Shown here one piece after another: positions 35,893-45,536 of a stretch of DNA of 64,000 nt; position 1 is the stretch's first letter; each line of letters opens with the position of its first letter. Source of the stretch: Brevibacterium limosum. Its GTDB lineage: Bacteria; Actinomycetota; Actinomycetes; Actinomycetales; Brevibacteriaceae. The notes under the pieces were generated by a model. That model saw only the letters and a program-made list of their open reading frames with translations. It did no database searches and was not told the origin of the DNA. The stretch lies in the NCBI RefSeq assembly GCF_011617705.1, contig NZ_CP050154.1, positions 3,038,001-3,102,000 on the forward strand. The letters run 5' to 3'. A program made the translations under genes and the position numbers.

Positions 35893-38400
35893 TCACTCGC
35901 CGGATGGCTCCTCGACCGGATCGCCTGCACTGTCGGCTTCGGCTGCATTCTTCCGCCGCATGTGTGCGGCCGTGGCCATGGCTCCGCCGACCGCGAGCAG
36001 GCCGGCACCTCCACCGAGCAGAGGCAGTGTGCTGTCCGTTCCCGTCCACGGCAGTTCGCCGCCGTCAGATCCGGATCCGCCCGAGCCTGACCCTCCCGAA
36101 CCCGAGCCGCCGGAGGCTGAGCCTCCGCTCGAACCGGAGCCGCCGGAGCCTCCGTTCGAGGAGCCGCCGTCGCTTCCGGCGCCCGACGCCGCCGCTGCAG
36201 CCGCAGCCTCCTTCGCACCGTCCTGCGACCCTGCGGTCGAACCGGAGCTGTCGGCATCCGTTCCGGTCTCGTCGCCCTCGGCATCGGCGTTCTCGTCCGA
36301 GTTCTCCGAGCCCTCATCTGCGCCGTCTGCGTCGGCGTCCTGGTCCTTCGGCGGTTCCGTCGGATCCGGTGCCGAGCCGCCGTCGCCCTTGATCACCTGC
36401 ACGACCGTGGGTCGCGGCATCGCGGCCACACCCTTGTCGACGTCGGTCTCATCGACGTAGTCGGGGAACTGCGAATGCTGGTCGGACCACGAGCCGTCTT
36501 CGCCGGGGTGCTGGACGGCGACGAACGCCGAATCGTACTCGTCGTGCACAAGCGGTCCGCAGACCTCGGCCTCCCGCGGCACAGAGAGGAACTGTTCGAC
36601 ACGGCCGCGCTGGTCGCCGTCGATCGTGACCTTGAACAGGCCGTCGCAGTACCCGATGCCGTCGGGAGCGCCATCGGTGGAGATCCACAGGTTCCCGGCG
36701 GTGTCGAACGCGACGTTGTCCGGGCACGAGATCGGTGAGACCTGGTCGGCGGGGAAGCCGGAGAAGTAGGTGGCGTCGCCCTGCTTCGGGTCACCGCACA
36801 CCAGCAGCAGGGTCCAGTCGAACTGGGTTCCCGTGTGGTCGCCGGAGCGCTCGGTGATCTCGACGATGTGCCCGTCACGGTTCTCGGTGCGCGGGTTCGC
36901 CTCATCGGCGGCGGCCTTCCCATCGGTGCCGCGATCGGAGTTGTTCGTGCACGCCACGTAGATGCGGCCGTTGACCGGGTTCGGTTCGACGTCTTCGCAG
37001 CGGTCCATCTTCGTCGGCCCGACCTTGTCGGCGGCCAGACGCGTGTGGACGAGGACCTCTTCGGCGGAGAATCCCGAGACCTGGGACTTGCCGTCCTTGA
37101 GCAGCGGCAGCCACTGGCCGCTGCCGTCGAATTCGCCGTCGGCGGGCACATCGCCGCTGCCGTCGATCTCGGACTTCGGCGAGTTGCCGGTGAACTTCGC
37201 GACGTAGAGGTCGCCTTCGGTCAGCAGGGTCTTGTTGTGTGCGCGATCGCCCTCGACATAGGTGCCCTTCGACACGAACTTGTAGAGGTAGTCGAACTTC
37301 TCGTCGTCTCCCATATAGGCCACGGCGTGACCCGATTCGGAGATCGTGATGTTCGCCCCTTCGTGTTTGAAGCGGCCCATGTTCGTGTGCTTGTGCGGGG
37401 TGGACTTCGGGTCCCAGGGGTCGACCTCGACGATCCAGCCGAACCGGTTCGCTTCGTTCGCGTAGCCGGAGCTGTTCGTGTCGAAACGGTCGACATCGGC
37501 CTCCCAGCCGTTGGCCGAGTCTTCGCTGCTCAGCCCGTAGCGTTTGTCCGCCGCCGAGGTCCCCGGGGTTTTGAAGTACGAGTTGAAGTTCTCCTCACCG
37601 GAGAGGAGAGTGCCCCATGGGGTGAGTCCACCGGCGCAGTTGCCGAGGGTGCCTTGCACCCTGTCGCCGTTCGGGTAGTCTCTCGTCCGCAGCAGGTCGG
37701 AGCCGGCGGCGGGTCCGGTGAACTCGTATTCGGTGTCGATGAGGAATCGCCGGTTCTTCTGCCCGTTGACGTCGACCGTCCACGTCGACTTCTCGTCCCT
37801 GCGGACGAGTTCGGCCACCGTCAGTCCGTGCGCTTCGCGGCTGATCGCCCGCTGATCGGCTCCGTCCATGTCCTCGGGGTACATGATGGCGTCGTTCGTG
37901 TACTCCTGGTTGGAGAACAGCAGCGCACGGTTCGAATCACTGTCATCGACCTGGATGGACAGGAAGTCGTTGTTGTAGCCGAACTGGCGGCGCTGCGCCT
38001 CGGGACTCTGGTTCTCCGGATCGAACTTCGGTGTGTCGGGAAACAGCGGGTCTCCCCAGCGGACGATCGGGTGCCAGGAATAGCCGTCGGGGACGATGAA
38101 TTCGTCGACCTCATGGTGGACCGGGTCGATGGCGGTGAAGGTCAGGCTGCCAGCGGTGGCGGCTGCGGCAGAGCGCGCGGTCGGGCTCGGGGCGGAGGTC
38201 ACAGCAATCGCCAAGGCACCGGCGGCCGAGGCGCCGAGGACCGCACGACGGCTGAGCTTCGCATTGACGATATCGCGGAAGTACCCATTCGCCGAGGTGT
38301 TGCAGGTGGCTTTCAGGCAGGCGTTGTCGCACTTCAGAGCGCAGGTGACGGGGCTGCGCTTGCCACGCACGTGGTCGGCCATCGGCAGAAGGGTTCGCAT
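35893..38400 (-). CDS. PhoX-family (DUF839) phosphatase with Tat signal and LPxTG-type wall anchor
   Basis: PhoX-type proteins are calcium/iron-dependent secreted alkaline phosphatases. The 835-residue protein has the Cys-rich PhoX N terminus (CALKCDNACLKATCNTSANG), a twin-arginine signal (LSRRAVLGASAAGALAIA), a beta-propeller body with NCAGGLTPWGTLLSGEENFN and VDPWDPKSTPHKHTNMGRF, and a Ser/Gly-rich spacer of about 100 residues. It ends in a sortase signal (LPWTG, hydrophobic helix, RRKNAAE). It therefore appears to be Tat-exported and then covalently fixed to the wall. No Pho box was recognised upstream. Confidence 0.9.
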   Translation of the reverse strand: MRTLLPMADHVRGKRSPVTCALKCDNACLKATCNTSANGYFRDIVNAKLSRRAVLGASAAGALAIAVTSAPSPTARSAAAATAGSLTFTAIDPVHHEVDEFIVPDGYSWHPIVRWGDPLFPDTPKFDPENQSPEAQRRQFGYNNDFLSIQVDDSDSNRALLFSNQEYTNDAIMYPEDMDGADQRAISREAHGLTVAELVRRDEKSTWTVDVNGQKNRRFLIDTEYEFTGPAAGSDLLRTRDYPNGDRVQGTLGNCAGGLTPWGTLLSGEENFNSYFKTPGTSAADKRYGLSSEDSANGWEADVDRFDTNSSGYANEANRFGWIVEVDPWDPKSTPHKHTNMGRFKHEGANITISESGHAVAYMGDDEKFDYLYKFVSKGTYVEGDRAHNKTLLTEGDLYVAKFTGNSPKSEIDGSGDVPADGEFDGSGQWLPLLKDGKSQVSGFSAEEVLVHTRLAADKVGPTKMDRCEDVEPNPVNGRIYVACTNNSDRGTDGKAAADEANPRTENRDGHIVEITERSGDHTGTQFDWTLLLVCGDPKQGDATYFSGFPADQVSPISCPDNVAFDTAGNLWISTDGAPDGIGYCDGLFKVTIDGDQRGRVEQFLSVPREAEVCGPLVHDEYDSAFVAVQHPGEDGSWSDQHSQFPDYVDETDVDKGVAAMPRPTVVQVIKGDGGSAPDPTEPPKDQDADADGADEGSENSDENADAEGDETGTDADSSGSTAGSQDGAKEAAAAAAASGAGSDGGSSNGGSGGSGSSGGSASGGSGSGGSGSGGSGSDGGELPWTGTDSTLPLLGGGAGLLAVGGAMATAAHMRRKNAAEADSAGDPVEEPSGE

Positions 38401-38580
38401 CGGTTCTCTCCTCGTATCGGGTTATCTTCCCAGTCCGCGGCCCGCCTGGTACAGGGACGGAGCCGGAAGGACTCACCCGATCGAGACTGTCACCGGCAAG
38501 CGGCCCTGGAACTACCCGTCGGTGAACTGGAAGTGAACCCGGAAGGAGGAATGAGTGTCCCCGGCCGCGGGCTTCGGCGT

Positions 38581-39342
38581 TCAGTCGATGTCGACGAGAG
38601 CGAGCACGCCGGGGGCGAGGAATCCGACGGCGTCGATGATGAAGTGCGCCCACACCAGCGGCATGAGTCTGCCCTTGCGCAGGAAGTACCAGCCGAAGAT
38701 GATGCCCATGGCGACGTTGCCGAGGAATGGGCCGATCCCCTGGTAGAGGTGGTAGCTGGCGCGGAAGATCGCCAGGGAGATGATGATCGGCCAGGGCCCG
38801 TATCCCAGCTGCCGCAGTCGCAGCGCCCCGAATCCGAAGATGAGCACCTCTTCGAGGATGCCGTTCTTCGCCGCCGAGAGCAGCAGCACAGGAATCGTCC
38901 ACCAGTGATCGCCGAGGTTGGATGGCTGGATCTCGGCCGTGATCCCCAGCGCCCGGCCGCCCGCGTACACACCGAGGGTGCCGATGCCGATGATGAGGAA
39001 GATGAGACCGCCGTGGCCGAGGTCGCGCAGTCTGTGCCCGACGACGCCCAACCGTGGCCCCAGGCCACGGTGCTCCCGATCACGGGTGAGCAGGTAGAGG
39101 GCGAGGACGACGGGCACAAGGGCGAAGCCGATGTCCAGGAGTTGGTAGAGCAGGTCGAAACCCGGCCGGGGCGAGATCGAGGTGTTGAGTTTCGCCTGAG
39201 CATCGCTGATCGGTCCGCGGGTGGCGATATCGGCCAGGCGCACGAACGCATAGACAGCGGACTGTCCCAAGGACAGGGCCGCAACGACGCCGAGCTCGAA
39301 CCACAGGCGCTTTCTCTCCTGTGGTTCGAGCTCGGTCGTCAT
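38581..39342 (-). CDS. CPBP-family intramembrane metalloprotease
   Basis: The 253-residue membrane protein has the CPBP (Rce1-like) motifs: EEVLIFGFGALRLR (glutamate pair), FRASYHLYQG (Arg and His) and the late His in LVWAHFIIDAVGFL. About eight hydrophobic segments are visible. Such proteases can process prenylated peptides or bacteriocin-related substrates; here no such partner is nearby. It is 24 bp upstream of the RND gene end in reverse order and may be co-transcribed after it. Confidence 0.88.
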   Translation of the reverse strand: MTTELEPQERKRLWFELGVVAALSLGQSAVYAFVRLADIATRGPISDAQAKLNTSISPRPGFDLLYQLLDIGFALVPVVLALYLLTRDREHRGLGPRLGVVGHRLRDLGHGGLIFLIIGIGTLGVYAGGRALGITAEIQPSNLGDHWWTIPVLLLSAAKNGILEEVLIFGFGALRLRQLGYGPWPIIISLAIFRASYHLYQGIGPFLGNVAMGIIFGWYFLRKGRLMPLVWAHFIIDAVGFLAPGVLALVDID

Positions 39343-39366
39343 GGACTCAACTCTAACCGGGACGGC

Positions 39367-42300
39367 TCAGTGCTTGGGTTCACCGTCCCCGTCGTCGCGG
39401 CGCGGGTGCTGGCTGCGCAGAGTGAAGTCCGTTCCCGACGCAGCGCCCCCTCCGTCGTCGACGTGGCCTCCGTCGCCCTCATCCCGTACGTCAGCAACGT
39501 GGTCGGCCACCTCCGAATCATCCGTCGCCGAGGCGGTCGACTTCGAATCATCGGACGTCGAGTCCGCGGTCGGTTCGGCCGCCTCGGCGGGCGTCTTCCC
39601 CTCTGTCCGTGTCCGGGTGGCATCGGAATCGGCGGCTGCAGCCCCTGCAGCGGCGGGCACCGCTGCGGTCTCCCGCTCGTTCGCCCGGGCTTCGGCGGCA
39701 TCGAGGACTTCTCCGCGGGCCATGTTCTTCACGTACTTCTTCTCCGCCCGGCGTTCCTTCACGCCCTCGAGGAGCAGGTAGAGCACGGGCACGAGGATGA
39801 GCGTGAGCAGGGTCGAGCTGACCAGACCGCCGATGACGACGATCGCCAGCGGCTTCGAGATGAACACTCCCCCGCCGGTGAGCCCCAGGGCCATCGGCAG
39901 CAGAGCGAAGATCGTTGCGGCCGCGGTCATGAGGATCGGACGGTAACGCAGTCGGGCACCGTGGACGATGGCCGTACGCAGGTCGACCCCGCGGACTCGG
40001 AAGTGGTTGATGAGGTCGATGAGCACGATCGCATTCGTGACCACGATGCCGATGAGCATGAGCAGACCGATCATCGACGTCAGCCCCAGCGGGGTGTCAG
40101 TGATGAGCGAGAGCGCAACCGAACCCGTGGCCGCGAACGGGATCGAGACCAGCAGGATCAGCGGCTGCAGCAGCGACTTGAACGTGGCGACCATGATGAC
40201 GAAGACGATGAGGATCGCCGCGAGCATCGCCAGTCCCAGCTGAGAGAACGCATCGTTCTGTTCCTGGGTGGCACCGCCGGTTTCGACGGACACCGTATCG
40301 GGCAGGTCCACCTCGCCGAGGGCGGACTGGACCTCGGTCGACACGGCTCCGAGGTCATCGCCTTCCGGAGTCACGGACACGGTGGTCGAACGCTGCGAAT
40401 CCGTGTGGCGGATCGTCGGGGCAGTCTTGATCTCCTTGACGTCGGCGACCTCATCGAGTTCGATGAAGCGCGGCTCCGAGGTCACAGGAGCACCCGCATT
40501 CGGATCGCCGCCTGTCGCACCGGCACCTCCGGCCGCACCACCGGCACCGCCGGCACCACCAGCACCGCCTGTGCCTCCGGCTGCACCGGCGTCACCCGAA
40601 CCTCCGGCGCCGCCGCCAGCTCCTCCGGCACCACCGGCCGCGCCGGCGTCACCTGAGCCACCGGCGCCTCCGGCTGCATCAGCACCGCCCGCACCGGCAC
40701 CGCCGGCAGGGGCCGTCTCCTCAGGCTTGCCCGGGATCTTGAGTTCGCGCAGCTTCTCCACGGTGTCGGCGTTGCGGTCGAAGAGCAGCACCGAATGGGA
40801 GACATCGTCGATGACGACCTCACCGATCTGCTGACCATGCATGGCACGCTGCACATATTGGCCGATGGCCGCCTCGGTGAGGTTCTCCTCTGCGGCCTTC
40901 TCGTGATCGACCTTGACCTCGATCACGGGCTGGACCGCAGCGATATCGCTGGTCACCGACTGCGCCGAGGACACGCCTTCGAGCTTGTCGCTGACTTTCT
41001 CCGTGGCGTCCTCGAGTTCCTGAGGATCGGTGGCCGTGAGCGTGACGTCGATCGTCTGCGCGCCCGGGGCCGAGCTCTGGCTCGCCACCTCGACGTCGCC
41101 GGCGCCTTCGAGGTCGTCGAACTGCTTCTGCAGATTCGCCGAGATCGACTGCGCCGAGACTCCGGACTTCGTGTTGACGATATACGTGCCGGTCAGCGAC
41201 GAGTCGTCGGTGAAGCCGAACGACGTGCCGCCGAGCGACAGCTGGTAGTTGTCGACATCGGACTCGTCGGCGAGGATGTCCTCGACCTTCTCCGCCTGCT
41301 TCGACGCCTCATCGAGGTCGGTGCCCGGGTCGAAGGTCTGCGAGACCTGCAGGGAGTCCTGTCCGGTGTCGCCGAAGAGCTCGGTCTTCAGCTGCGGGAT
41401 CATCGCACCGGTGCCTGCGAGCACGAGCACGGCGATGAGGATCATGACGATCGGGTGCTTCGTCGAGAACGAGATCGCCGGCATATAGGTCTTCTGCAGA
41501 CGCGTCACCGGCGAATGCATTCCGGCGAGCTCGTCGACTGCTTCCGTTCCGTCCTCGGATTCGCCGTAGCGCGGACCGCCCGCTGCGACCCTTGTCGGCT
41601 CGGAACGAGTGGAGGCGGATGCATCGGCCCGAAGCGTGGAATCGGTGCCCTCGCGTGGGCCGGTGTCTTCGGCTTCGGCACCGGCGGCGACGAGGTCGCG
41701 CTTCTTGTCGGCCTTCTTCGCTTCCTTCTTCTCTGCCCGCCATTGCGAGAGCATCGACTTGCGACTGCGGCGGATCTCCGCCTTCTCCCCACGGGTGAGT
41801 CTGACTTTCGCCTCCCGCTGACGCAGGAACCAATAGGCGAGAACGGGCACGATCGTCAGGGCCACGAAGAGGGACGAGAGCAGAGCGATCGTCGCGGTCA
41901 GGGCGAAGGGGCGGAACATCTCTCCGGTCTGCCCGGTCACGAACGCCAGCGGCAGGAACACAGCCACCGTGGTCAGCGTCGATGCGGTGATCGCTCCGGC
42001 CACCTCGGAGACGGCGGCGAGGATGTTCGAGAATTTGTCCCCACCGGAGGCGTGACGCCTGCGGATCGCCTCGATGACGACGATGGAGTCGTCGACGACT
42101 CGGCCGACAGAGATCGTCAGCGCACCGAGGGTGAGCATGTTCAGGGTCTCTCCGCCCATCCACAGCCCGATCATGGCGATGAGCAGTGACAGCGGGATGG
42201 AGATGGCGGTGATGATCGTCGCCCGCACCGAGAGCAGGAAGACGAGGATGACGAGGACCGCGAAGATCAGGCCCAGCCCGCCCTCGTTGAGCAGGTCGTG

Positions 42301-43284
42301 GATGGACTGCTCGATGAACGGTGCCTGATCGAATGCGGAGACGAACTCCGTGTTCTCGCCCATCATCTTCTCGAGCTCGGGCAGCTTGTCGGCCACCGCG
42401 TGCGAGACGTCGACGGTGTTCGCGTCGGATTCCTTCATCACCGACACGGACAGTGAGGGTTCGCCGTTGGTGCGCGAGATCGATTCGATCGGCTCGTCGA
42501 CGAGTTCGACGTCGGCGACATCGGAGACCTTGATCGGTCCGTCCTTGCCGGAGATGACGAGATCCTTGATCGCATCGATCGACCGGATGCGTGTGCCGAC
42601 CTCGACCGGGGCCGTGCCGTCGGAGCCGTTGAGCTCACCCGCCGAGGTGGGAACACCGTTGGACTGGAGGATTCCGGCCACCTCGTCGAGGTTGGCCCCT
42701 TCGTCTTCGAGATCGTCGCGTCGGATGCTGATTTCGACCTGTTTGGACTTCGCTCCGGCGATCTGCACCTGCGAGACGCCGTCGACCTTCTTCAGCTCCG
42801 GTTCGACGATGTCTTCGAGATTCGCCGCCAGCTGGTCTTCGTCGGCATCGGAGGTCACGGACAGGGCGAGCACCGGAATGTCGTCGGTGCCCATCATCAT
42901 GACGTTCGGTTCGACCCCGTCGGGCAGGGTGGGCTGCACCTGAGAGACTGCGCGCTGCAGGGCACGGACGACGTCGTCGGAGTCGTCGCCGTACTTCGTG
43001 CTCACGGTGATCTGCGCACTGCCCGCCGAGGATGTCGAGGTCATGTCCTCGACCTCGGGAAGTGCAGTCAGCGCCCCTTCGAGGGGGTCGGTGACTTCGG
43101 ATTCGACGGCCTCGGGGGTGGCTCCCTCATAGGAGGCAGTGACCGTGGCCTGCGGGTTGTCGAGGGAAGGGAAGAGCTCTTGCTTGAGGGCACCGGCTCC
43201 GATGACGCCGAAGATGACGGCGACGACGGAGATGAGCGCGATGAGCGCCCGGTTCCTCAAGCTCAGCCGGGTCAGGAAACTCAC
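39367..43284 (-). CDS. RND-superfamily efflux transporter (HAE1/AcrB type) with Gly/Ala-rich insertion
   Basis: The protein (about 1305 aa from GTG 43284; ATG 43341 is an alternative) has the full two-repeat RND layout: an N-terminal helix (NRALIALISVVAVIFGVIGA), large external loops, LLSVRATIITAISIPLSLLI, the proton-relay-type helix around VGRVVDDSIVVIEAIRRR, and the matching second half ending in GLVSSTLLTLILVPVLYLLL. Two unusual parts are a long charged cytoplasmic loop after helix 6 (RAEKKEAKKADKKRD) and a block of about 70 Gly/Ala residues in the second external loop. No membrane-fusion partner gene is adjacent. The substrate is unknown. Confidence 0.9.
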   Translation of the reverse strand: MSFLTRLSLRNRALIALISVVAVIFGVIGAGALKQELFPSLDNPQATVTASYEGATPEAVESEVTDPLEGALTALPEVEDMTSTSSAGSAQITVSTKYGDDSDDVVRALQRAVSQVQPTLPDGVEPNVMMMGTDDIPVLALSVTSDADEDQLAANLEDIVEPELKKVDGVSQVQIAGAKSKQVEISIRRDDLEDEGANLDEVAGILQSNGVPTSAGELNGSDGTAPVEVGTRIRSIDAIKDLVISGKDGPIKVSDVADVELVDEPIESISRTNGEPSLSVSVMKESDANTVDVSHAVADKLPELEKMMGENTEFVSAFDQAPFIEQSIHDLLNEGGLGLIFAVLVILVFLLSVRATIITAISIPLSLLIAMIGLWMGGETLNMLTLGALTISVGRVVDDSIVVIEAIRRRHASGGDKFSNILAAVSEVAGAITASTLTTVAVFLPLAFVTGQTGEMFRPFALTATIALLSSLFVALTIVPVLAYWFLRQREAKVRLTRGEKAEIRRSRKSMLSQWRAEKKEAKKADKKRDLVAAGAEAEDTGPREGTDSTLRADASASTRSEPTRVAAGGPRYGESEDGTEAVDELAGMHSPVTRLQKTYMPAISFSTKHPIVMILIAVLVLAGTGAMIPQLKTELFGDTGQDSLQVSQTFDPGTDLDEASKQAEKVEDILADESDVDNYQLSLGGTSFGFTDDSSLTGTYIVNTKSGVSAQSISANLQKQFDDLEGAGDVEVASQSSAPGAQTIDVTLTATDPQELEDATEKVSDKLEGVSSAQSVTSDIAAVQPVIEVKVDHEKAAEENLTEAAIGQYVQRAMHGQQIGEVVIDDVSHSVLLFDRNADTVEKLRELKIPGKPEETAPAGGAGAGGADAAGGAGGSGDAGAAGGAGGAGGGAGGSGDAGAAGGTGGAGGAGGAGGAAGGAGATGGDPNAGAPVTSEPRFIELDEVADVKEIKTAPTIRHTDSQRSTTVSVTPEGDDLGAVSTEVQSALGEVDLPDTVSVETGGATQEQNDAFSQLGLAMLAAILIVFVIMVATFKSLLQPLILLVSIPFAATGSVALSLITDTPLGLTSMIGLLMLIGIVVTNAIVLIDLINHFRVRGVDLRTAIVHGARLRYRPILMTAAATIFALLPMALGLTGGGVFISKPLAIVVIGGLVSSTLLTLILVPVLYLLLEGVKERRAEKKYVKNMARGEVLDAAEARANERETAAVPAAAGAAAADSDATRTRTEGKTPAEAAEPTADSTSDDSKSTASATDDSEVADHVADVRDEGDGGHVDDGGGAASGTDFTLRSQHPRRDDGDGEPKH

Positions 43285-43422
43285 AGAGGGGACTTTCTTT
43301 GTCGTAGGCGGGGCGACGACGCAGAACGCCGACTCCACCATCCTAGTGAGTGTCCCCTGAGGGGCACATGAGGAAAACCTGACTTCTCGGAATCAGGAGC
43401 GAAGCGCAGCGAGTCGTCGTCT

Positions 43423-44673
43423 TCAGCTCGAAGCGGGCTGACGAGGACGGGTCTCGCGGCCGAAGAACCACAGTCCCGCTGCGATGACGCCGAGGAGGCC
43501 GGTGAGCAGGAACGCCCACGAATAGTCGAAACGGTCGACGACGGCTCCGGCGATGATCGGACCGACGATGGCTCCGCCGTCGAGGGCCATCTGGTAGCGG
43601 GCGAGCACTCGGCCGCCCTTGCGTTCGCGGCCGATGACGTCGGCGACGGTGGCCTGCTGGGCCGGATTGGCCAGTCCGGAGCCTACCCCGGCGACGACGG
43701 AGAAGGCGAAGAACAGCCAGATCGAGTCGATGAAGGCCAGCGCCGCGGTGGTCACACCGAGGACGAACAGACCCCATTGGATGAATGGCTTGCGCCCGAC
43801 GGTGTCGGCGAAGCGTCCGACGACCGTGACGGCCGAGGCGTTGCCGATGGCGAACATGGTCAGGGCCAGGCCGGCCACACCGGTATCGGCTCTGAGCGCC
43901 TGGATGGCGAAGAGCGGGTAGATGGCCACGCGGATGCCCATCGCCGACCAGCCTTGGACGAAAGCGGAGATGAGTGCCGAGCGGTACGCCGAATCCTTCC
44001 AGGCTTCCCTGAAGGACATGACTTCCTGCTGCTTCTCGTCCTTCTCCGCTTCCAGACGGGCGCGCCCGGACTTCGTCGAGGAGCCGAAGGCGGCGGTGGA
44101 GGCGAGGAAGACGCGTACGACGATGGCGGCGATGAGCAGACCGACGGCGTAGATGATGAACGGGATGCGCATCCCCCATCCGGCCATCGCCCCACCGAGC
44201 ACGGGGCCGGCGATATTGCCGACGAGGAACGCTGTCGCATAGGTCGAGGAGGCCTTCGCCCGGGCGTCGATCGGGGCGAGTCGGACGATGAGCGCCATCG
44301 CGGAGACGCTGAACATCGTCGACCCGATGCCGCCGAGCCCGCGGAAGATCAGCAGCTGCCAGTAGTCCTGGGCGAATGCGACGGCCGCTGTGGAGGCGGC
44401 GACGATGAGGAGTCCGGTGATGTAGATGCGGCGTTCGCCGAAGGCATCGACGAGGCGGCCCGACGAGGGTGAGAACACGAACCGGAAGAACGCGAAGGAC
44501 GAGACGACGATGGTCGCGGCGGTGACCCCGAAGTCGAAGCTCGCCGCGAACTGCGGCAGAACAGGGGCGATGATGCCGTAGCCCAGGGCGACGATGAAGG
44601 CCGCTGCCACGAGGACGTAGATCTCCTTAGGCAGGCGGCGCGTTTCCGGTGTCTCGGTGTCGGGTGTGCTCAC
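43423..44673 (-). CDS. MFS transporter
   Basis: The 416-residue protein has about twelve membrane helices and the drug:proton antiporter signature GRLVDAFGERRIYITG between helices 2 and 3, with the repeated GRFADTVGRKPFIQWG in the second half. It is probably an exporter. The GTG at 44673 overlaps the nitroreductase stop (GTGA), so the two are translated together; the longer frame upstream is a shadow. Substrate unknown. Confidence 0.87.
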   Translation of the reverse strand: MSTPDTETPETRRLPKEIYVLVAAAFIVALGYGIIAPVLPQFAASFDFGVTAATIVVSSFAFFRFVFSPSSGRLVDAFGERRIYITGLLIVAASTAAVAFAQDYWQLLIFRGLGGIGSTMFSVSAMALIVRLAPIDARAKASSTYATAFLVGNIAGPVLGGAMAGWGMRIPFIIYAVGLLIAAIVVRVFLASTAAFGSSTKSGRARLEAEKDEKQQEVMSFREAWKDSAYRSALISAFVQGWSAMGIRVAIYPLFAIQALRADTGVAGLALTMFAIGNASAVTVVGRFADTVGRKPFIQWGLFVLGVTTAALAFIDSIWLFFAFSVVAGVGSGLANPAQQATVADVIGRERKGGRVLARYQMALDGGAIVGPIIAGAVVDRFDYSWAFLLTGLLGVIAAGLWFFGRETRPRQPASS

Positions 44674-45536
44674 AGGGTATCGAGGAACTGTTCGGGTTTC
44701 GGCAGGGGGCGAGTGCTCGTGGTCAGTCGCTGTCGGTAGCGTTCGGGAACGGCTCCGATGTAGAACCAGCCCATGAGCAGTTCGTGGTCGTCCAGACGGT
44801 GGAGACGACGCACCGGTTCGGTGTTCGTCAGGGTCCCCGACCGCCACATCACTCCCCAGCCGGCTTGCCACAGGGCGAGTTCGAGAAGATGTCCGGCACC
44901 GGCGGCGGTGGCGTGCTGCTCCCATTCGGGGACCTTGTCATGCTTGACCGGTGAGGAGACGAGGGCGAGCAGAAGTTCGGCCCGCAGAGGCTTCGTGTTG
45001 GACTCACCCGGCCTGCGGTCCACTCCGGCGGCTTCGTCGAGGGCGTCGCCGAGGCGGTGTCGGTCATTACCGCGGATGATGAGGAAGCGCCAGGGGCGCA
45101 GGGATTTGTGGTCGGCGACCGAGGAGATCGAACGGATGATCTCGAGCAGGTCGGAGTCGTTCGGAGTCTCCGGGTCGACCTTCGAGATCGACCGTCGTGT
45201 GCTCAGTGCGTGCAGAACGGGATCGGCGACGATGTCGATCGATGCCGGCACTGAATAGTCGGGTCCGCGACGGGTGGGCGCGATAGCTGCGGTGCCGCCC
45301 TTCGCCGAGGCGGCGGCAGCCTCGGCGGGGTCGGTGTTCGCTTCACTCTGCGCCGAGTGGGCAGTCTGTGCGTCCTGCGCGGCGAGGTTCTTGGCCCACG
45401 GGCCGGTGTTGCCGTCGAGGAAATGTGCGCGCACACGGTCTTTGGTCACTTCGCAGGCATCGCCGCCCGCGTCCTTGGACCGCTTGCGGTCCTTGTGTTT
45501 GGACTTCCTGCACTTGTCCTTTTTGTGGCTGCCCAT
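44670..45536 (-). CDS. Nitroreductase-family protein with a basic N-terminal extension
   Basis: The 288-residue protein has the FMN-binding nitroreductase fold: ALSTRRSISKVDPETPN (flavin loop), ADHKSLRPWRFLIIRG, GAGHLLELALWQAGWGVMWR and FYIGAVPE. The first 80 or so residues are extra: a Lys/Arg/Cys-rich stretch (MGSHKKDKCRKSKHKDRKR) and an Ala-rich linker, unlike typical family members. The start at 45536 overlaps the msrA stop (TGATG). It is coupled to msrA and to an MFS gene, suggesting an oxidative or xenobiotic stress operon. Confidence 0.85.
   Translation of the reverse strand: MGSHKKDKCRKSKHKDRKRSKDAGGDACEVTKDRVRAHFLDGNTGPWAKNLAAQDAQTAHSAQSEANTDPAEAAAASAKGGTAAIAPTRRGPDYSVPASIDIVADPVLHALSTRRSISKVDPETPNDSDLLEIIRSISSVADHKSLRPWRFLIIRGNDRHRLGDALDEAAGVDRRPGESNTKPLRAELLLALVSSPVKHDKVPEWEQHATAAGAGHLLELALWQAGWGVMWRSGTLTNTEPVRRLHRLDDHELLMGWFYIGAVPERYRQRLTTSTRPLPKPEQFLDTL

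Noticed and set aside
36835-40656. A 1273-residue open frame on the plus strand
   Set aside because: It runs antisense through phoX, the CPBP gene and the RND gene; the product is Asp/Glu/Arg/Gly-rich with no recognisable domain, as expected for the reverse frame of GC-rich genes.
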